A DNA stretch of 59,912 nt from Verrucomicrobiaceae bacterium (GCA_019694165.1 JAIBCL010000038.1:1-59912); one strand, 5' to 3'. Shown: positions 9,092 to 26,713, counted from the stretch's first letter. A program made the numbers and translations. The notes: a model not told the origin generated them from the letters alone.

Positions 9092-9172
9092 TGAGATCAG
9101 GGGTCGCTGAAACGGGGTCCGTATCCAGCAAGAATCGAAACGTCCCAAAGCGCATCAACCTCACCCAAACCC

Positions 9173-10357
<1,185 letters not shown>

Positions 10358-10389
10358 TCAACAAGGCGGTTGTCCGCTCGACGTTTCAG

Positions 10390-10417
10390 CCGCGGGGCCT
10401 GCAAACAGGCCTCGCGG
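10390..10417 (+). terminator. Hairpin after tuf
   Basis: CCGCGGGGCCTG (10390-10401) pairs with CAGGCCTCGCGG (10406-10417) over the loop CAAA, with one G-U pair. No T-run follows, so it could be a weak terminator, a processing site before tRNA-Trp or an mRNA 3'-end stabiliser. Confidence 0.4.
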
Positions 10418-10493
10418 CCTTCGTCTCTCCGAAAGAGGCGGATGACGGAGGGGCGGGCCGGCCGCCACAGGGACACCACTGGATTTCTAAGAC

Positions 10494-10569
10494 AGGTCAG
10501 TAGCTCAATTGGTAGAGTAGCGGTCTCCAAAACCGTCGGTTGGGGGTTCGAGTCCCTCCTGGCCTGCCA
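10494..10569 (+). tRNA. tRNA-Trp (anticodon CCA)
   Basis: A 76-nt cloverleaf. The acceptor arm AGGTCAG/CTGGCCT has one G-U pair, the D-arm is GCTC/GAGT, the anticodon stem GCGGT/ACCGT holds loop CTCCAAA with anticodon CCA, the T-arm is GGGGG/CCCTC, and terminal CCA is encoded. It sits just before secE as in many bacteria. Confidence 0.97.
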
Positions 10570-10622
10570 TCCAGTTTCAGTTCCGCCCGAGCAGTCGTTT
10601 CAGCCAGCCTTCATTCAAATCC

Positions 10623-10838
10623 ATGAGCCGCATACGTCAGTACCTCAATGAGGTCCTTCTTGAAATGAAAAAGGCCACCTGGCCTTGGGATCCCAAGGAA
10701 AAGGGTTTCGCCAAGTACAAGGAACTCAATGACTCGACCATTGTGGTGTTCATTGCGATGCTTCTGATGGGGGCGTTCGTCTCATTCTTCGACACGGCCT
10801 TGCGCATGTTCTTCGAGGCAGCGTCCAAGAGCCTCTAA
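10623..10838 (+). CDS. secE: Preprotein translocase subunit SecE
   Basis: Short inner-membrane subunit that clamps the SecY channel. The 71-aa protein has an amphipathic N-terminal helix with the family core EMKKATWP (14-21), then a single membrane segment at about 39-60. This is the single-span form common outside the gammaproteobacteria. It lies between tRNA-Trp and nusG, the conserved order. The start ATG 10623 is 53 nt after the tRNA end. Confidence 0.95.
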   Translation: MSRIRQYLNEVLLEMKKATWPWDPKEKGFAKYKELNDSTIVVFIAMLLMGAFVSFFDTALRMFFEAASKSL

Positions 10839-10885
10839 CATTCTCCCGACCCGTCGCTCAAGCGACTTACTTTATCCCCGATCCG

Positions 10886-11455
10886 ATGCCAGCCACATCC
10901 AACAAGCGCGATCAATGGTACGTCATCCATGTGCGTTCCGGCATGGAAAACCGTGTGCGCGACAACATGCTTCGTCGCATCCAGTCCGAGGAGATGGGTG
11001 ATTATGTGTTCGATGTTCTGGTGCCCACCGAACGTGTCTCCGAGGTGAAGAAGGGCAAGCGGCACGAGAGCAGCCGCAAGTTTTACCCCGGCTACATCAT
11101 CGCGAACATCTACCTTCTCGACGAGAACAACAAGCTTGTGGACAAGAGCTGGTACTTCGTAAAGGAAACCGACGGAGTGCTGAACTTCGCAGGCGCGAAG
11201 GACCGCCCCATTCCCATGCGTCCGCGCGAAGTAGAGGGCATGCTGGCCCAGCTTCACGAGCGCGAGGACGCGGTGAAGCCGAAGATTGCCTTCTCGCTTG
11301 GCGACACGGTGCGCGTGGCAGACGGACCGTTCGAAAGCCAGACCGGCGTCGTCGAAGAAATCGATCCCGAGCGCGGCGTGTTGCGCGTGGCGGTGAACAT
11401 CTTTGGCCGTTCAACTCCTGTCGATCTCGAATACTGGCAGGTCGAGAAGGCCTAG
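10886..11455 (+). CDS. nusG: Transcription termination/antitermination factor NusG
   Basis: Binds RNA polymerase and couples it to Rho or to the ribosome. The 189-aa protein has the N-terminal NGN domain (residues 9-125; WYVIHVRSGMENRV and the KFYPGYIIANI strand) and a C-terminal KOW domain (about 135-189; GDTVRVADGPFESQTGVVEEID). Length and order are normal. It lies in the secE-nusG-rplKAJL order. The start is the only ATG close to the conserved WYV strand. Confidence 0.97.
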   Translation: MPATSNKRDQWYVIHVRSGMENRVRDNMLRRIQSEEMGDYVFDVLVPTERVSEVKKGKRHESSRKFYPGYIIANIYLLDENNKLVDKSWYFVKETDGVLNFAGAKDRPIPMRPREVEGMLAQLHEREDAVKPKIAFSLGDTVRVADGPFESQTGVVEEIDPERGVLRVAVNIFGRSTPVDLEYWQVEKA

Positions 11456-11527
11456 CATCCATACCGTGGCGGTTGCGCTTCTCGGCCGTCTCGACAAACC
11501 CACCCCCAGCCCCCAAGCAATTCACTC

Positions 11528-11953
11528 ATGGCAAAGGAAATCATCAAACAAATCAAGCTGCAGATCAAAGCCGGCGCGGCCAATCCCGCTCCGCCCATCG
11601 GTCCCGCGCTCGGCCAGGCCGGCGTGAACATCATGGCCTTCTGCAAGGAGTTCAACGCGGCCACTCAGAAGCTCGGCGGTGACGTGCTGCCGACCGTCAT
11701 CACCGTTTACAAGGACAAGAGCTTCACCTTCATCACGAAGCAGCCGCCCGCCTCGAATCTTCTCAAGAAGGTGGCGAACATCGCCTCCGGCTCTGGCGAG
11801 CCGAACAAGAAGAAGGTGGCGAAGATCACCAAGGCGCAGCTTCTCGAAGCCACCAAACTGAAGATGGCTGACCTCAACGCGAACGACCTTGAAGCCGGCT
11901 CCCGCATCATGGCGGGCACCGCGCGCCAGATGGGCATCGAAATCGTCGGCTAA
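11528..11953 (+). CDS. rplK: 50S ribosomal protein L11
   Basis: Part of the GTPase-associated centre of the large subunit. The protein is 141 aa, the usual length. The N-terminal domain carries the GAANPAPPIGPALGQAGVNIMAFCKEFN signature (19-46, the proline-rich linker region). The C-terminal domain carries KVANIASGSG and a QMGIEIVG ending that binds the 23S rRNA. It heads the rplK-rplA-rplJ-rplL run. The leader just before the ATG is C/A-rich and lacks a Shine-Dalgarno sequence. Confidence 0.98.
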   Translation: MAKEIIKQIKLQIKAGAANPAPPIGPALGQAGVNIMAFCKEFNAATQKLGGDVLPTVITVYKDKSFTFITKQPPASNLLKKVANIASGSGEPNKKKVAKITKAQLLEATKLKMADLNANDLEAGSRIMAGTARQMGIEIVG

Positions 11954-12060
11954 CCGAATCAGGCGGCGCCGACCAGACCGTTCCGTCTCCATTTTCCAAT
12001 CCAACCCAAACCCATAAGCAGGAGAACATCACCAGAAGTTCGCTCGAACTGCACCAGACC

Positions 12061-12759
12061 ATGCAAACACGAAGCAAAAGATACAAGAAGGCCGTCGGGA
12101 TGATCACGGCCGGCAAACAGTACTCGCTTGAGGAGGCGGCGGATCTCGTCCGCAAGTTCCCCGGCACGAAGTTCAACCAGAGCGTGACGCTGTCGTTCCG
12201 CATGGGCGTTGACCCGAAGAAGAGCGACCAGATGGTCCGCGGCACCGTCCCGCTGCCGCATGGTACCGGCAAGTCGGTGCGCGTGGCTGTCTTTGCCCAA
12301 GGCGCTTCCGCCGATGCCGCCAAGGCTGCCGGTGCTGAGATCGTGGGCTACGAAGATCTCATCGCGAAGGTCAAAGACGGCTTCACCGATTTCGACGTCG
12401 CCATCGCCACTCCGGCCGCGATGAATGAAGTCCGCAAGCTGGGTAAGCAACTTGGTCCGCGCGGCCTCATGCCGAATCCGAGGACGGGTACCGTGTCCGA
12501 TGACACCGCGGGAGCCGTGAAGGCCGTGAAGGCCGGTCGCGCCGATTTCAAGCTCGACAAGAACGGCAATATCGCCGCCGCCATCGGCAAGGCCAGTTTT
12601 GAACCGAACGCGCTCGCTGAAAACGCGCACGCATTCGTCGATGCTGTCGTTCGCGCCAGGCCTGCGTCGGCGAAGGGCCGCTATGTGGAGACCATTACAA
12701 TGGCCGCGACCATGTCGCCCGCCGTGCGGGTGGATGTGTCGAAATACATCAAGCTGTAA
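12061..12759 (+). CDS. rplA: 50S ribosomal protein L1
   Basis: Forms the mobile L1 stalk near the E site and in many bacteria represses its own mRNA. The 232-aa protein shows the L1 signatures KFNQSVTLSFRMGVDPKKSDQMVRGTVPLPHGTGK (39-73) and GPRGLMPNPRTGTV. It follows rplK after 107 nt; this gap contains AGGAG at about 12019-12023, too far from the ATG to serve as a normal binding site. Only 20 nt separate it from rplJ. Confidence 0.98.
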   Translation: MQTRSKRYKKAVGMITAGKQYSLEEAADLVRKFPGTKFNQSVTLSFRMGVDPKKSDQMVRGTVPLPHGTGKSVRVAVFAQGASADAAKAAGAEIVGYEDLIAKVKDGFTDFDVAIATPAAMNEVRKLGKQLGPRGLMPNPRTGTVSDDTAGAVKAVKAGRADFKLDKNGNIAAAIGKASFEPNALAENAHAFVDAVVRARPASAKGRYVETITMAATMSPAVRVDVSKYIKL

Positions 12760-12779
12760 CTCTGGAGGAGACTGAAATC

Positions 12780-13295
12780 ATGAAAGCAGAAAAGACACTT
12801 TTGATCGAGGACGTGCTCCGCCGGGTGAATGCGTCGCCCTTCATGTTCGTGGTCGATTACACGGGCCTGACCGTCGATAAATTCGCCGAGCTTCGCAAGC
12901 GCCTGCGGGGTATTGGCGCGGAGATTCATGTGTTCAAGAACACGCTCGTGAAGAAGGCCGCCGAGAAGGCGGGCTACCCTGCCGACCTCGGCAATGCGCT
13001 CACCGGCCAGTCCGCCGTCGTCACGGGGGACAAGGATGTGTGCGCGGCGGCGAAGGTGATGAAGACCTTTGCCGATGAATTCGAGAAGCCGCAGCTCAAA
13101 GCTGGCGTGCTTGATGGCAAGCTTCTCGACTCCGCCGCCATCAAGGCGCTGGCCTCGCTTCCCGCGAAGGAAGTGCTTTACGCCCAGCTCCTCGGCGTCC
13201 TCCAGGCGCCGGCCAGCAAGCTGGCACGCCTCCTCAACGAACCCGCTGCTTCGCTCGCCCGCGTGCTCAAAGCCAAGGCGGACAAAGGTGCGTAA
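12780..13295 (+). CDS. rplJ: 50S ribosomal protein L10
   Basis: Anchors the L7/L12 stalk through its C-terminal helix. The 171-aa protein has the N-terminal rRNA-binding domain (KTLLIEDVLRRVN, FVVDYTGLTV, LRGIGAEIHVFKNTL) and a C-terminal helix rich in Ala/Leu where L12 dimers bind. Unlike most genes around it, it has a good ribosome binding site, GGAGGAG about 10 nt before the ATG, suggesting that translation of this gene is set separately. In many bacteria L10-L12 represses this mRNA; I do not see a clear kink-turn site in the 20-nt gap. Confidence 0.97.
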   Translation: MKAEKTLLIEDVLRRVNASPFMFVVDYTGLTVDKFAELRKRLRGIGAEIHVFKNTLVKKAAEKAGYPADLGNALTGQSAVVTGDKDVCAAAKVMKTFADEFEKPQLKAGVLDGKLLDSAAIKALASLPAKEVLYAQLLGVLQAPASKLARLLNEPAASLARVLKAKADKGA

Positions 13296-13448
13296 ACCTC
13301 ATTCCAGAAATCTAAACCCATTTGATCAGATGGTCTCGCTTTGCGGGGCCTGAACAACACGAAAAACACCAATGGTTCCTCGCCGGATCAGAGGCTTCTG
13401 ATTCGAAGAGACCCGGGGCTCCGGGGAACGGCGATACCGACAAAAAAC

Positions 13449-13838
13449 ATGGCTGACATTGCTAAAATCGTAGATGAACTCAGCGGCCTTACCGTCCTGG
13501 AAGTCGCTGAACTTGTGAAAACCCTCGAGGAGAAGTGGGGCGTGAGCGCCGCGGCTCCTGTGGCTGTTGCCGCCGCTGGCGGTGGTGGTGGCGGCGGTGC
13601 CGCTGCTCCGGCTGCCGAGGAGAAGACCGAGTTTGACGTGATCCTCGTTGATGGCGGCGCGAACAAAATCGCGGTCATCAAGGAAGTGCGCAACGTGGTC
13701 GCCGGACTGGGCCTCGCGGAAGCGAAGGCGCTGGTCGAAAAAGGCGGCGCGAAGCTCAAGGAAGGCGTCAAGAAGGAGGAAGCCGAAGAGGTCAAGAAGA
13801 AGCTCGAGGCTGCCGGCGCCAAGGTCGAGATCAAGTAA
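13449..13838 (+). CDS. rplL: 50S ribosomal protein L7/L12
   Basis: Multi-copy stalk protein that recruits translation factors. From the ATG at 13449 it is 129 aa: an N-terminal dimerisation domain (1-30), a flexible Gly/Ala hinge (about 37-62, with a run of seven Gly), and a C-terminal domain with KTEFDVIL and the KIAVIKEVR...GLGLAEAKALVE factor-binding helices. The open frame continues upstream to 13341, but those 36 residues do not match L12, so they are rejected. The 153-nt gap to rplJ contains short inverted repeats and no gene. Confidence 0.97.
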   Translation: MADIAKIVDELSGLTVLEVAELVKTLEEKWGVSAAAPVAVAAAGGGGGGGAAAPAAEEKTEFDVILVDGGANKIAVIKEVRNVVAGLGLAEAKALVEKGGAKLKEGVKKEEAEEVKKKLEAAGAKVEIK

Positions 13839-14220
13839 CATCGAATACCTTTCCCTGTTTCGTCGCCGCCTGCTCGCGGGCGGCGGCGGAACGCGGAGAG
13901 AACGGGAAGACAGAAGACTTCAAGACAAAAGACAACAGCAGCAGATTGCGAACCGACAACCCACCCCACCATCCGGCCCATTCCGTCCAGGACTCAATGA
14001 TCAAGCTTCAAGCAAGCCTCAAGCCGCACGCCACGATCCCGCATTCAGCGGTCGCGGTTTTCGGGGTGAGGTTTGCTTGAAGCTTGGGTGTTGATGCCCG
14101 GGGTTTTTTCTTTTTCGCGAAAGAGAAACGGCCTCCGGCTCCAGACCCAGCTTCCGCGGCACGCGTGCCGCGCCCTCGTGACAAAACCCCATCATTGCCA
14201 ACACCCAGACCCACCCGCCT
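13839..14220 (+). promoter_or_regulatory. rplL-rpoB intergenic region with hairpins, likely attenuator/processing region
   Basis: This 382-nt gap has no convincing gene. It holds a GC hairpin just after rplL (CGCCGCC at 13864-13870 with GGCGGCG at 13879-13885). A long 20-bp inverted repeat follows with one mismatch (arms 14002-14021 and 14067-14086). Next comes a T-rich stretch (14104-14118) and an 18-bp perfect palindrome CGCGGCACGCGTGCCGCG (14155-14172) 48 nt before the rpoB start. In E. coli the same gap contains a partial terminator and an RNase III site that lower rpoB relative to ribosomal proteins; a similar role is inferred. Confidence 0.6.
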
Positions 14221-18072
<3,852 letters not shown>

Positions 18073-18113
18073 CCCCTCGCTCTGAAGCAAACCCGACAAC
18101 CCCGCATCAAATC

Positions 18114-22262
<4,149 letters not shown>

Positions 22263-22301
22263 CGCAGTCCGCCGGATCACCCGCTGCACATCAACCATTG
22301 A

Positions 22302-22342
22302 GTCACCCCAGCCAAGGCTTCGGCCGGCCGGGGTGATTTTTT
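22302..22342 (+). terminator. Intrinsic terminator after rpoC
   Basis: The arms GTCACCCCAGCC and GGCCGGGGTGAT form a GC-rich stem around the AAGGCTTCGGCC region, directly followed by a run of six T (22337-22342). It should end the rplK-rpoC transcript about 40 nt after the rpoC stop. Confidence 0.88.
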
Positions 22343-22386
22343 GCGATGAAAGACAGACGCGCGGCACCTGTTAATGAGCACACGCC

Positions 22387-23313
22387 ATGCAAGACCGTCG
22401 CACCTTCCTCACCACTGCCGCTGCTGCCGCAACCGGGGCTGCCTTCCTTTCTCACTCAGCCGCTGCTCCCGCTGCCGGGCGCAGGAACAAGCTCTGTGCC
22501 TTCACGAAGCATCTTCAAGGGCTGGGCTACGACCAGATCGCGGACATCGCGGCGGAGTGCGGTCTGGACGGCATCGAGGCACCGGTGCGGCCCGGCGGAC
22601 ACGTCGAGCCCGAGCGAGTGCAGGAGGACCTGCCGAAGCTCGTGGACGCCCTCAAGCAGCGGGGACTGGAGCTGACCATCCTTACCTCGGGCATCAACCA
22701 GGTGAGCAAGGAACAGAACACAGAGGCTGTGCTGCGCACGGCGGCAAAGCTGGGCGTGAAGCGCTTCCGCATGCTCTACTTCAAGTACGATCTGGCGAAG
22801 CCCATCCTCCCGCAGATCGAGGAGTGGCGGCCGCTCATCAAGGACCTCGTGCAGCTCAGCGCCGAGATCGGCATCCAGCCGCTGGTGCAGAACCACTCGG
22901 GCAAGGACTACTTCGCAGCGCCGATCTGGGACGCCTTCTCCATCATGAAGGACTACAAGCCGGAGCAGTTCGGCTTCGCGTTCGACATTTATCACGCCAC
23001 GGTCGAGGGCGGGTTGAGCTGGCCGCTCGAATTCTCGCTCGTGGCCGACCACATCGGCGCGGCGTATTTCAAGGACGTGAAGTGGATCAGCCGCGGCAAG
23101 GCCGAGGGCGTCCCGCTTGGCACCGGTCAGGCCAGCCCGGATTACGCGAAAATGCTGAACAAGCGCGGCTACGCGGGACCGGTGTCGCTGCACACCGAGT
23201 ACATGGTCGAAAAAGGTGCCAAAGGCCCGCCGTCGGCGGAGTTCGTCAAAGCCAGCGTCGAGGCATTCCAGCGTGATCTCGGCGTGTTGAAGCAATGGAT
23301 GGGGTGGTCGTGA
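22387..23313 (+). CDS. Tat-exported sugar isomerase/epimerase-like TIM-barrel protein
   Basis: A 308-aa protein with a twin-arginine signal (MQDRRTFLTTAAAAATGAAFL, residues 1-21) and an Ala-rich cleavage region. It is therefore probably exported folded. The mature part fits the AP-endonuclease-2/xylose isomerase-like TIM barrel: GYDQIADIAAECGLDGIEAPVRPGGHVEPE near the N-terminus (a barrel strand with a metal-ligand Glu), LVQNHSG in the middle and FAFDIYHATVEGG, then VSLHTEYM as a late strand with acidic ligand. Such proteins often act on sugars beside Gfo/Idh dehydrogenases, though here the neighbours are rpoC and a helicase. It follows the rpoC terminator and should have its own promoter, not recognised. 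Substrate unknown. Confidence 0.85.
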   Translation: MQDRRTFLTTAAAAATGAAFLSHSAAAPAAGRRNKLCAFTKHLQGLGYDQIADIAAECGLDGIEAPVRPGGHVEPERVQEDLPKLVDALKQRGLELTILTSGINQVSKEQNTEAVLRTAAKLGVKRFRMLYFKYDLAKPILPQIEEWRPLIKDLVQLSAEIGIQPLVQNHSGKDYFAAPIWDAFSIMKDYKPEQFGFAFDIYHATVEGGLSWPLEFSLVADHIGAAYFKDVKWISRGKAEGVPLGTGQASPDYAKMLNKRGYAGPVSLHTEYMVEKGAKGPPSAEFVKASVEAFQRDLGVLKQWMGWS

Positions 23314-23388
23314 GCGAGGCGGCAGGACAGTGACGCGGGCACTCGATCCACAACGAATCCTCTCGCCACCGAATAGCAAGACCGTTGG

Positions 23389-25410
23389 TCACGGACGCGC
23401 CGACTCCTTCATCATGTTCCGCAGCCCGGCGAAGAAGGATGCGCTTTCTTCGGTGCTCACGGTCTCCTTCATGTGGCGGGCGTAATCGACTTGGTCGAGA
23501 TAGGTGCGATCCAGCTCTTTCAAGAACGGGCTCGGCAGGCTGGCCTGCTTCTGGCCCCACTTCACGCGCCAGCGCACATGGCTGATGGTGAGCTTCTTCA
23601 TTGCCCGTGTGATGCCGACGTAGAACAGGCGCCGCTCCTCATCGACGCGGCCTTCTTCATACGAGCGGCGGTGCGGCAGGATGCCCTGTTCCATGCCGGG
23701 CAGGTACACGATGGGGAACTCGAGTCCCTTCGCCGCGTGCATCGTGATGAGACACACGCCCTTCTTCTTCGTGATGTCGTCCTCGTCGTCCTCGCGATCG
23801 CCGTTGAGGCTGACTTCATCGAGAAAGCCCGAGAGGCCGTCGGTACGGTTGCGCTGGTCGTAGGCGTTGAGCGAGTTGAGCAGTTCGCGGATGCCGGTCT
23901 CCCAGTTCGTGAAATCGTCCGGCGTCTTCGCCTGCTTGCGCAGCCACTCGAGGTACCCGGTTTCACCGACGAGCGACTCGGTCATCGGGCCGAGCAACGA
24001 GCCGCGCGCGCTCGCGACGGTCGTGTACTTGCCGAGCAGATCGAGAAAACCGCGCACTGCCGTGCGCGTGCCGGCCGGGATCATCCGCTGGAAATCGGGA
24101 TCACAAAGCGCGACGAAGACGCTGTGTCCGCGCTCCAGCGAGCGCTCGCGTGCCAGATCGGCGGTGCCGGTGCCGATTCCGCGCGTGGGCGTGTTCAAGA
24201 TGCGCAGCAGGCTGATGTCATCGTGCGGATTCAACAGCACGGCAAGATACGAGATGATGTCCTTCACCTCGCGGCGGTCAAAGAAGCTGCGCGCGCCGAC
24301 CACGCGATACGGAATCTTCCGCTGGCGGAAGTGCTGCTCGAGAATGCGTGACTGGTCGTTGGTGCGGAAGAGCACGGCGAAGGACTCCCACGCCTCGCCG
24401 TCGCGGAACTTCGCCGTCTCGATCTCCTTCGCGATCATGTCGGCCTCCTCCTTGTCGTCCTCGGTAAGGAGCACGCGGATGAGATCATTGCCCGGATTCC
24501 GGCTCCACAGCGTCTTTGGCCGGCGTCCGGCATTGTTTTTGATGAGGCTGTTCGCCGTGTGGAGGATGGGCGTGGTGCTGCGGTAGTTCTCCTCAAGCTT
24601 GATGACCTTCGGGTTTGGAAAGAAGTCCTCGAACTGCGTGATGTTCGTGATCTCCGCGCCGCGCCAGCCGTAGATGCTCTGATCGTCATCGCCCACCACA
24701 CAGATGTGAAACGGCGGCGGCACAAGCGCCTTGAGCAGGCGCATCTGGAGCGAGTTCGTGTCCTGAAACTCATCCACCATCACGTAGCGATGCCGGTGCT
24801 GCACGCGCTCGCGCACGTCGGCGTGCTCTTCGAGCAATTGCACGCCGAGCAGCAGCAAGTCATCGAAGTCCATCGCGTTCAGCGCGCGCAGTTCGCTGCA
24901 GTAGCCTTCGTAAACCGCTGCATCGAGCGATCGCTTCGGATCGCCGGGGCTCTCGCCATAATTCTTCGCGCGACTGATCCGCGATTGGGCGGCGGACGGG
25001 TCGTAGGACTCGTCCTTTGCGCAGAATCGTGCGATCACGCGCTTCAGCAGGCTGGTCTGCTCGCTCTGGGAGTAAATGACGAAGTTCTTTTTGTAGCCGA
25101 CGCTCTCCGCGTGCTCGCGCAGGAGGCGGCAGCAAAACGCGTGGAAGGTGCCGAGCACGACCTTCTTCCCGAGGCCATCGCGCACCATGTCCTGCACGCG
25201 CTCGCGCATCTCGGTGGCGGATTTGTTTGTGAAGGTGACGGCGAGGATGTTCTCCGCCGGGATGCCTTCGTTCACCATGTGCGCGATGCGCGCGGTGACC
25301 GTGCGCGTCTTGCCCGTGCCGGCACCGGCGAGGATGAGCACCGGGCCGTGAATCGATTTCACGGCCTCGCGCTGCGGAGGATTGAGCAGGCCAAAGGAGA
25401 ACGGCTTCAT
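23389..25410 (-). CDS. UvrD/Rep-family superfamily I DNA helicase
   Basis: ATP-dependent 3'-5' DNA helicase acting in repair or replication restart. From the ATG at 25410 it is 673 aa, the length of E. coli Rep. Walker A is LAGAGTGKTRTVTARIAHMV near residue 27. DEFQDTN (motif II), VVGDDDQSIYGWRGAEI (motif III), the FRTNDQSR motif IV and ITMHAAKGLEFPIVYLPGMEQGILPH plus VGITRAMKKL (motifs V-VI) are all intact. The open frame has an earlier in-frame start (25428), but 25410 gives an ATGA overlap with the stop of the upstream gene, indicating translational coupling. It lacks the longer C-terminal tail of many UvrD/PcrA proteins, so it may be closer to Rep; I leave the symbol open. Confidence 0.92.
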   Translation of the reverse strand: MKPFSFGLLNPPQREAVKSIHGPVLILAGAGTGKTRTVTARIAHMVNEGIPAENILAVTFTNKSATEMRERVQDMVRDGLGKKVVLGTFHAFCCRLLREHAESVGYKKNFVIYSQSEQTSLLKRVIARFCAKDESYDPSAAQSRISRAKNYGESPGDPKRSLDAAVYEGYCSELRALNAMDFDDLLLLGVQLLEEHADVRERVQHRHRYVMVDEFQDTNSLQMRLLKALVPPPFHICVVGDDDQSIYGWRGAEITNITQFEDFFPNPKVIKLEENYRSTTPILHTANSLIKNNAGRRPKTLWSRNPGNDLIRVLLTEDDKEEADMIAKEIETAKFRDGEAWESFAVLFRTNDQSRILEQHFRQRKIPYRVVGARSFFDRREVKDIISYLAVLLNPHDDISLLRILNTPTRGIGTGTADLARERSLERGHSVFVALCDPDFQRMIPAGTRTAVRGFLDLLGKYTTVASARGSLLGPMTESLVGETGYLEWLRKQAKTPDDFTNWETGIRELLNSLNAYDQRNRTDGLSGFLDEVSLNGDREDDEDDITKKKGVCLITMHAAKGLEFPIVYLPGMEQGILPHRRSYEEGRVDEERRLFYVGITRAMKKLTISHVRWRVKWGQKQASLPSPFLKELDRTYLDQVDYARHMKETVSTEESASFFAGLRNMMKESARP

Positions 25411-26537
25411 TTCTTCCCCTCGGACCACACGGGCAGCCCCCGCTCACGCCATTCGTTCAAAACTTTAGGCAGCAGCTTGTGCTCCTGCTCCTTGATGCGC
25501 TCGTGCAGCTTCTCCGCCGTGTCGCGGATGTGGATGGGTACCGTCGCCTGTTCGAGGATGCGGCCGCCGTCGAGTTCTTCGTTCACGAGATGCACCGTGC
25601 AGCCGCTCTCGATCTCGCCTTCGTCGATGGCCTGCTGCGGCGCGTCGAGACCTTTGAACTTTGGCAACAGCGACGGATGCACATTGACGATGCGGTCCTT
25701 GAACGTGGAGAGCACCGGACTCTTCAGCACGCGCATGAAACCGGCCAGCACGACGACATCGACGTGATGCTTCTTCAAGTGATCACAAATCTCCTTCTGC
25801 GCCGGTTTTGCGAGCTTGTTTGGCTCCGGCCCGGGATCGACGAAAACCGCCGGCACGCCGGCCGACTCGGCGAGCTTCATCACGCCGCTGTTCTGCACGT
25901 CGGAGATCGTCACCGCAACAGCCGCATTCAATTCGCCGCGTTTGATGGCCGAGATGATGGCCGCGAAATTCGATCCCTTGCCAGACCCGAGCACGCCAAG
26001 CCGCAGGCCGCCGGGCGGCGAAGCCACCACGATTTCTTTTTCCGGCGCGGTGTTGCCGAGCAAACGGTTCACCGTCGCCGTGGTCGAGCGTCCTTGCACG
26101 AGCGGCAGGATTTTGATGTCGGCACGCACAAATTCGAGAGCCTCGTGCTCTTCTTCATTCAGCGACTCGATCGTGTAGTCGCCACCCTTGGCATATATAT
26201 GCGGACGGATGTCTTCGATGAGCTTTGTCACCCGCTGGTCGTCAAACACGATCACCTTGTCCACCGACCGCAGCGCCGAGAGGATCTCGGCGCGATCGTT
26301 TTGCGACTGGATCGGGCGCGTCGGCCCCTTGAGCGCGCGCACGGAGGCGTCCGAATTCACCGCCACCACGAGCGCATCGCCGAGCGCGCGCGCCTGCTTG
26401 AGGTAGCGCACATGCCCCGCGTGCAGCAGGTCGAAGCAGCCGTTCGTGAAAACGAGCTTCTTCTTCTGCAAATTCAACTCTGCGCGGAGCCTCCGCACCT
26501 CGTCCAGCGTCGCCGGTCTGTATTCTCCATCTGCCAT
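25407..26537 (-). CDS. Fusion: heptose-phosphate adenylyltransferase-like domain + PurN
   Basis: A 376-aa protein with two enzyme domains. Residues 1-160 match the cytidylyltransferase-fold RfaE2/HldE C-domain that adenylates D-beta-D-heptose 1-phosphate for lipopolysaccharide: FTNGCFDLLHAGHVRYL (30-46, HxGH-type motif) and GRSTTATVNRLL (149-160). Residues 178-376 match PurN, which formylates glycinamide ribonucleotide in purine synthesis: GVLGSGKGSNFAAII (181-195) and catalytic Asn285, His287 (NVHPSLLPKFKG) and Asp323 (ELDGG), with the same 38-residue Asn-Asp spacing as E. coli PurN. Both halves look intact. The gene overlaps the helicase start by 4 nt. Whether the two activities cooperate is unclear; the first domain could serve another sugar or glycerol phosphate. 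Confidence 0.88.
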   Translation of the reverse strand: MADGEYRPATLDEVRRLRAELNLQKKKLVFTNGCFDLLHAGHVRYLKQARALGDALVVAVNSDASVRALKGPTRPIQSQNDRAEILSALRSVDKVIVFDDQRVTKLIEDIRPHIYAKGGDYTIESLNEEEHEALEFVRADIKILPLVQGRSTTATVNRLLGNTAPEKEIVVASPPGGLRLGVLGSGKGSNFAAIISAIKRGELNAAVAVTISDVQNSGVMKLAESAGVPAVFVDPGPEPNKLAKPAQKEICDHLKKHHVDVVVLAGFMRVLKSPVLSTFKDRIVNVHPSLLPKFKGLDAPQQAIDEGEIESGCTVHLVNEELDGGRILEQATVPIHIRDTAEKLHERIKEQEHKLLPKVLNEWRERGLPVWSEGKK

Positions 26538-26638
26538 CTTCGGGCCTTATTTGGCGAAGGCGGCGCGGGTTTCAACTGCGAGGAGCCGGGATTGCGGCGT
26601 TTTCCCCGACGGAAAGGACTCGCGGGCGTCCAGTGAGA

Positions 26639-26689
26639 GGCGTGATCACGCCGGGCGGCACGCCGCCTCAGAGACTCCAACGTCTCTGA
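26639..26689. repeat. Palindrome cluster between genes
   Basis: Three consecutive hairpins: GGCGTGATCACGCC (26639-26652, perfect), GGCGG/CCGCC (26654-26667), and TCAGAGAC/GTCTCTGA (26668-26689). It fills the 176-nt gap before the nucleotidyltransferase-PurN gene and resembles the other palindrome clusters of the window. Confidence 0.65.
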
Positions 26690-26713
26690 ATGCGCGGCTT
26701 GGATCGCACGAAC

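Noticed and set aside
13341..13448. N-terminal extension of rplL
   Set aside because: The 36 extra residues do not resemble L12, and the conserved N-terminus begins at the ATG 13449.
26188..26406. Possible small gene within the nucleotidyltransferase domain
   Set aside because: It is antisense to a conserved domain and has no start context or homology I recognise.
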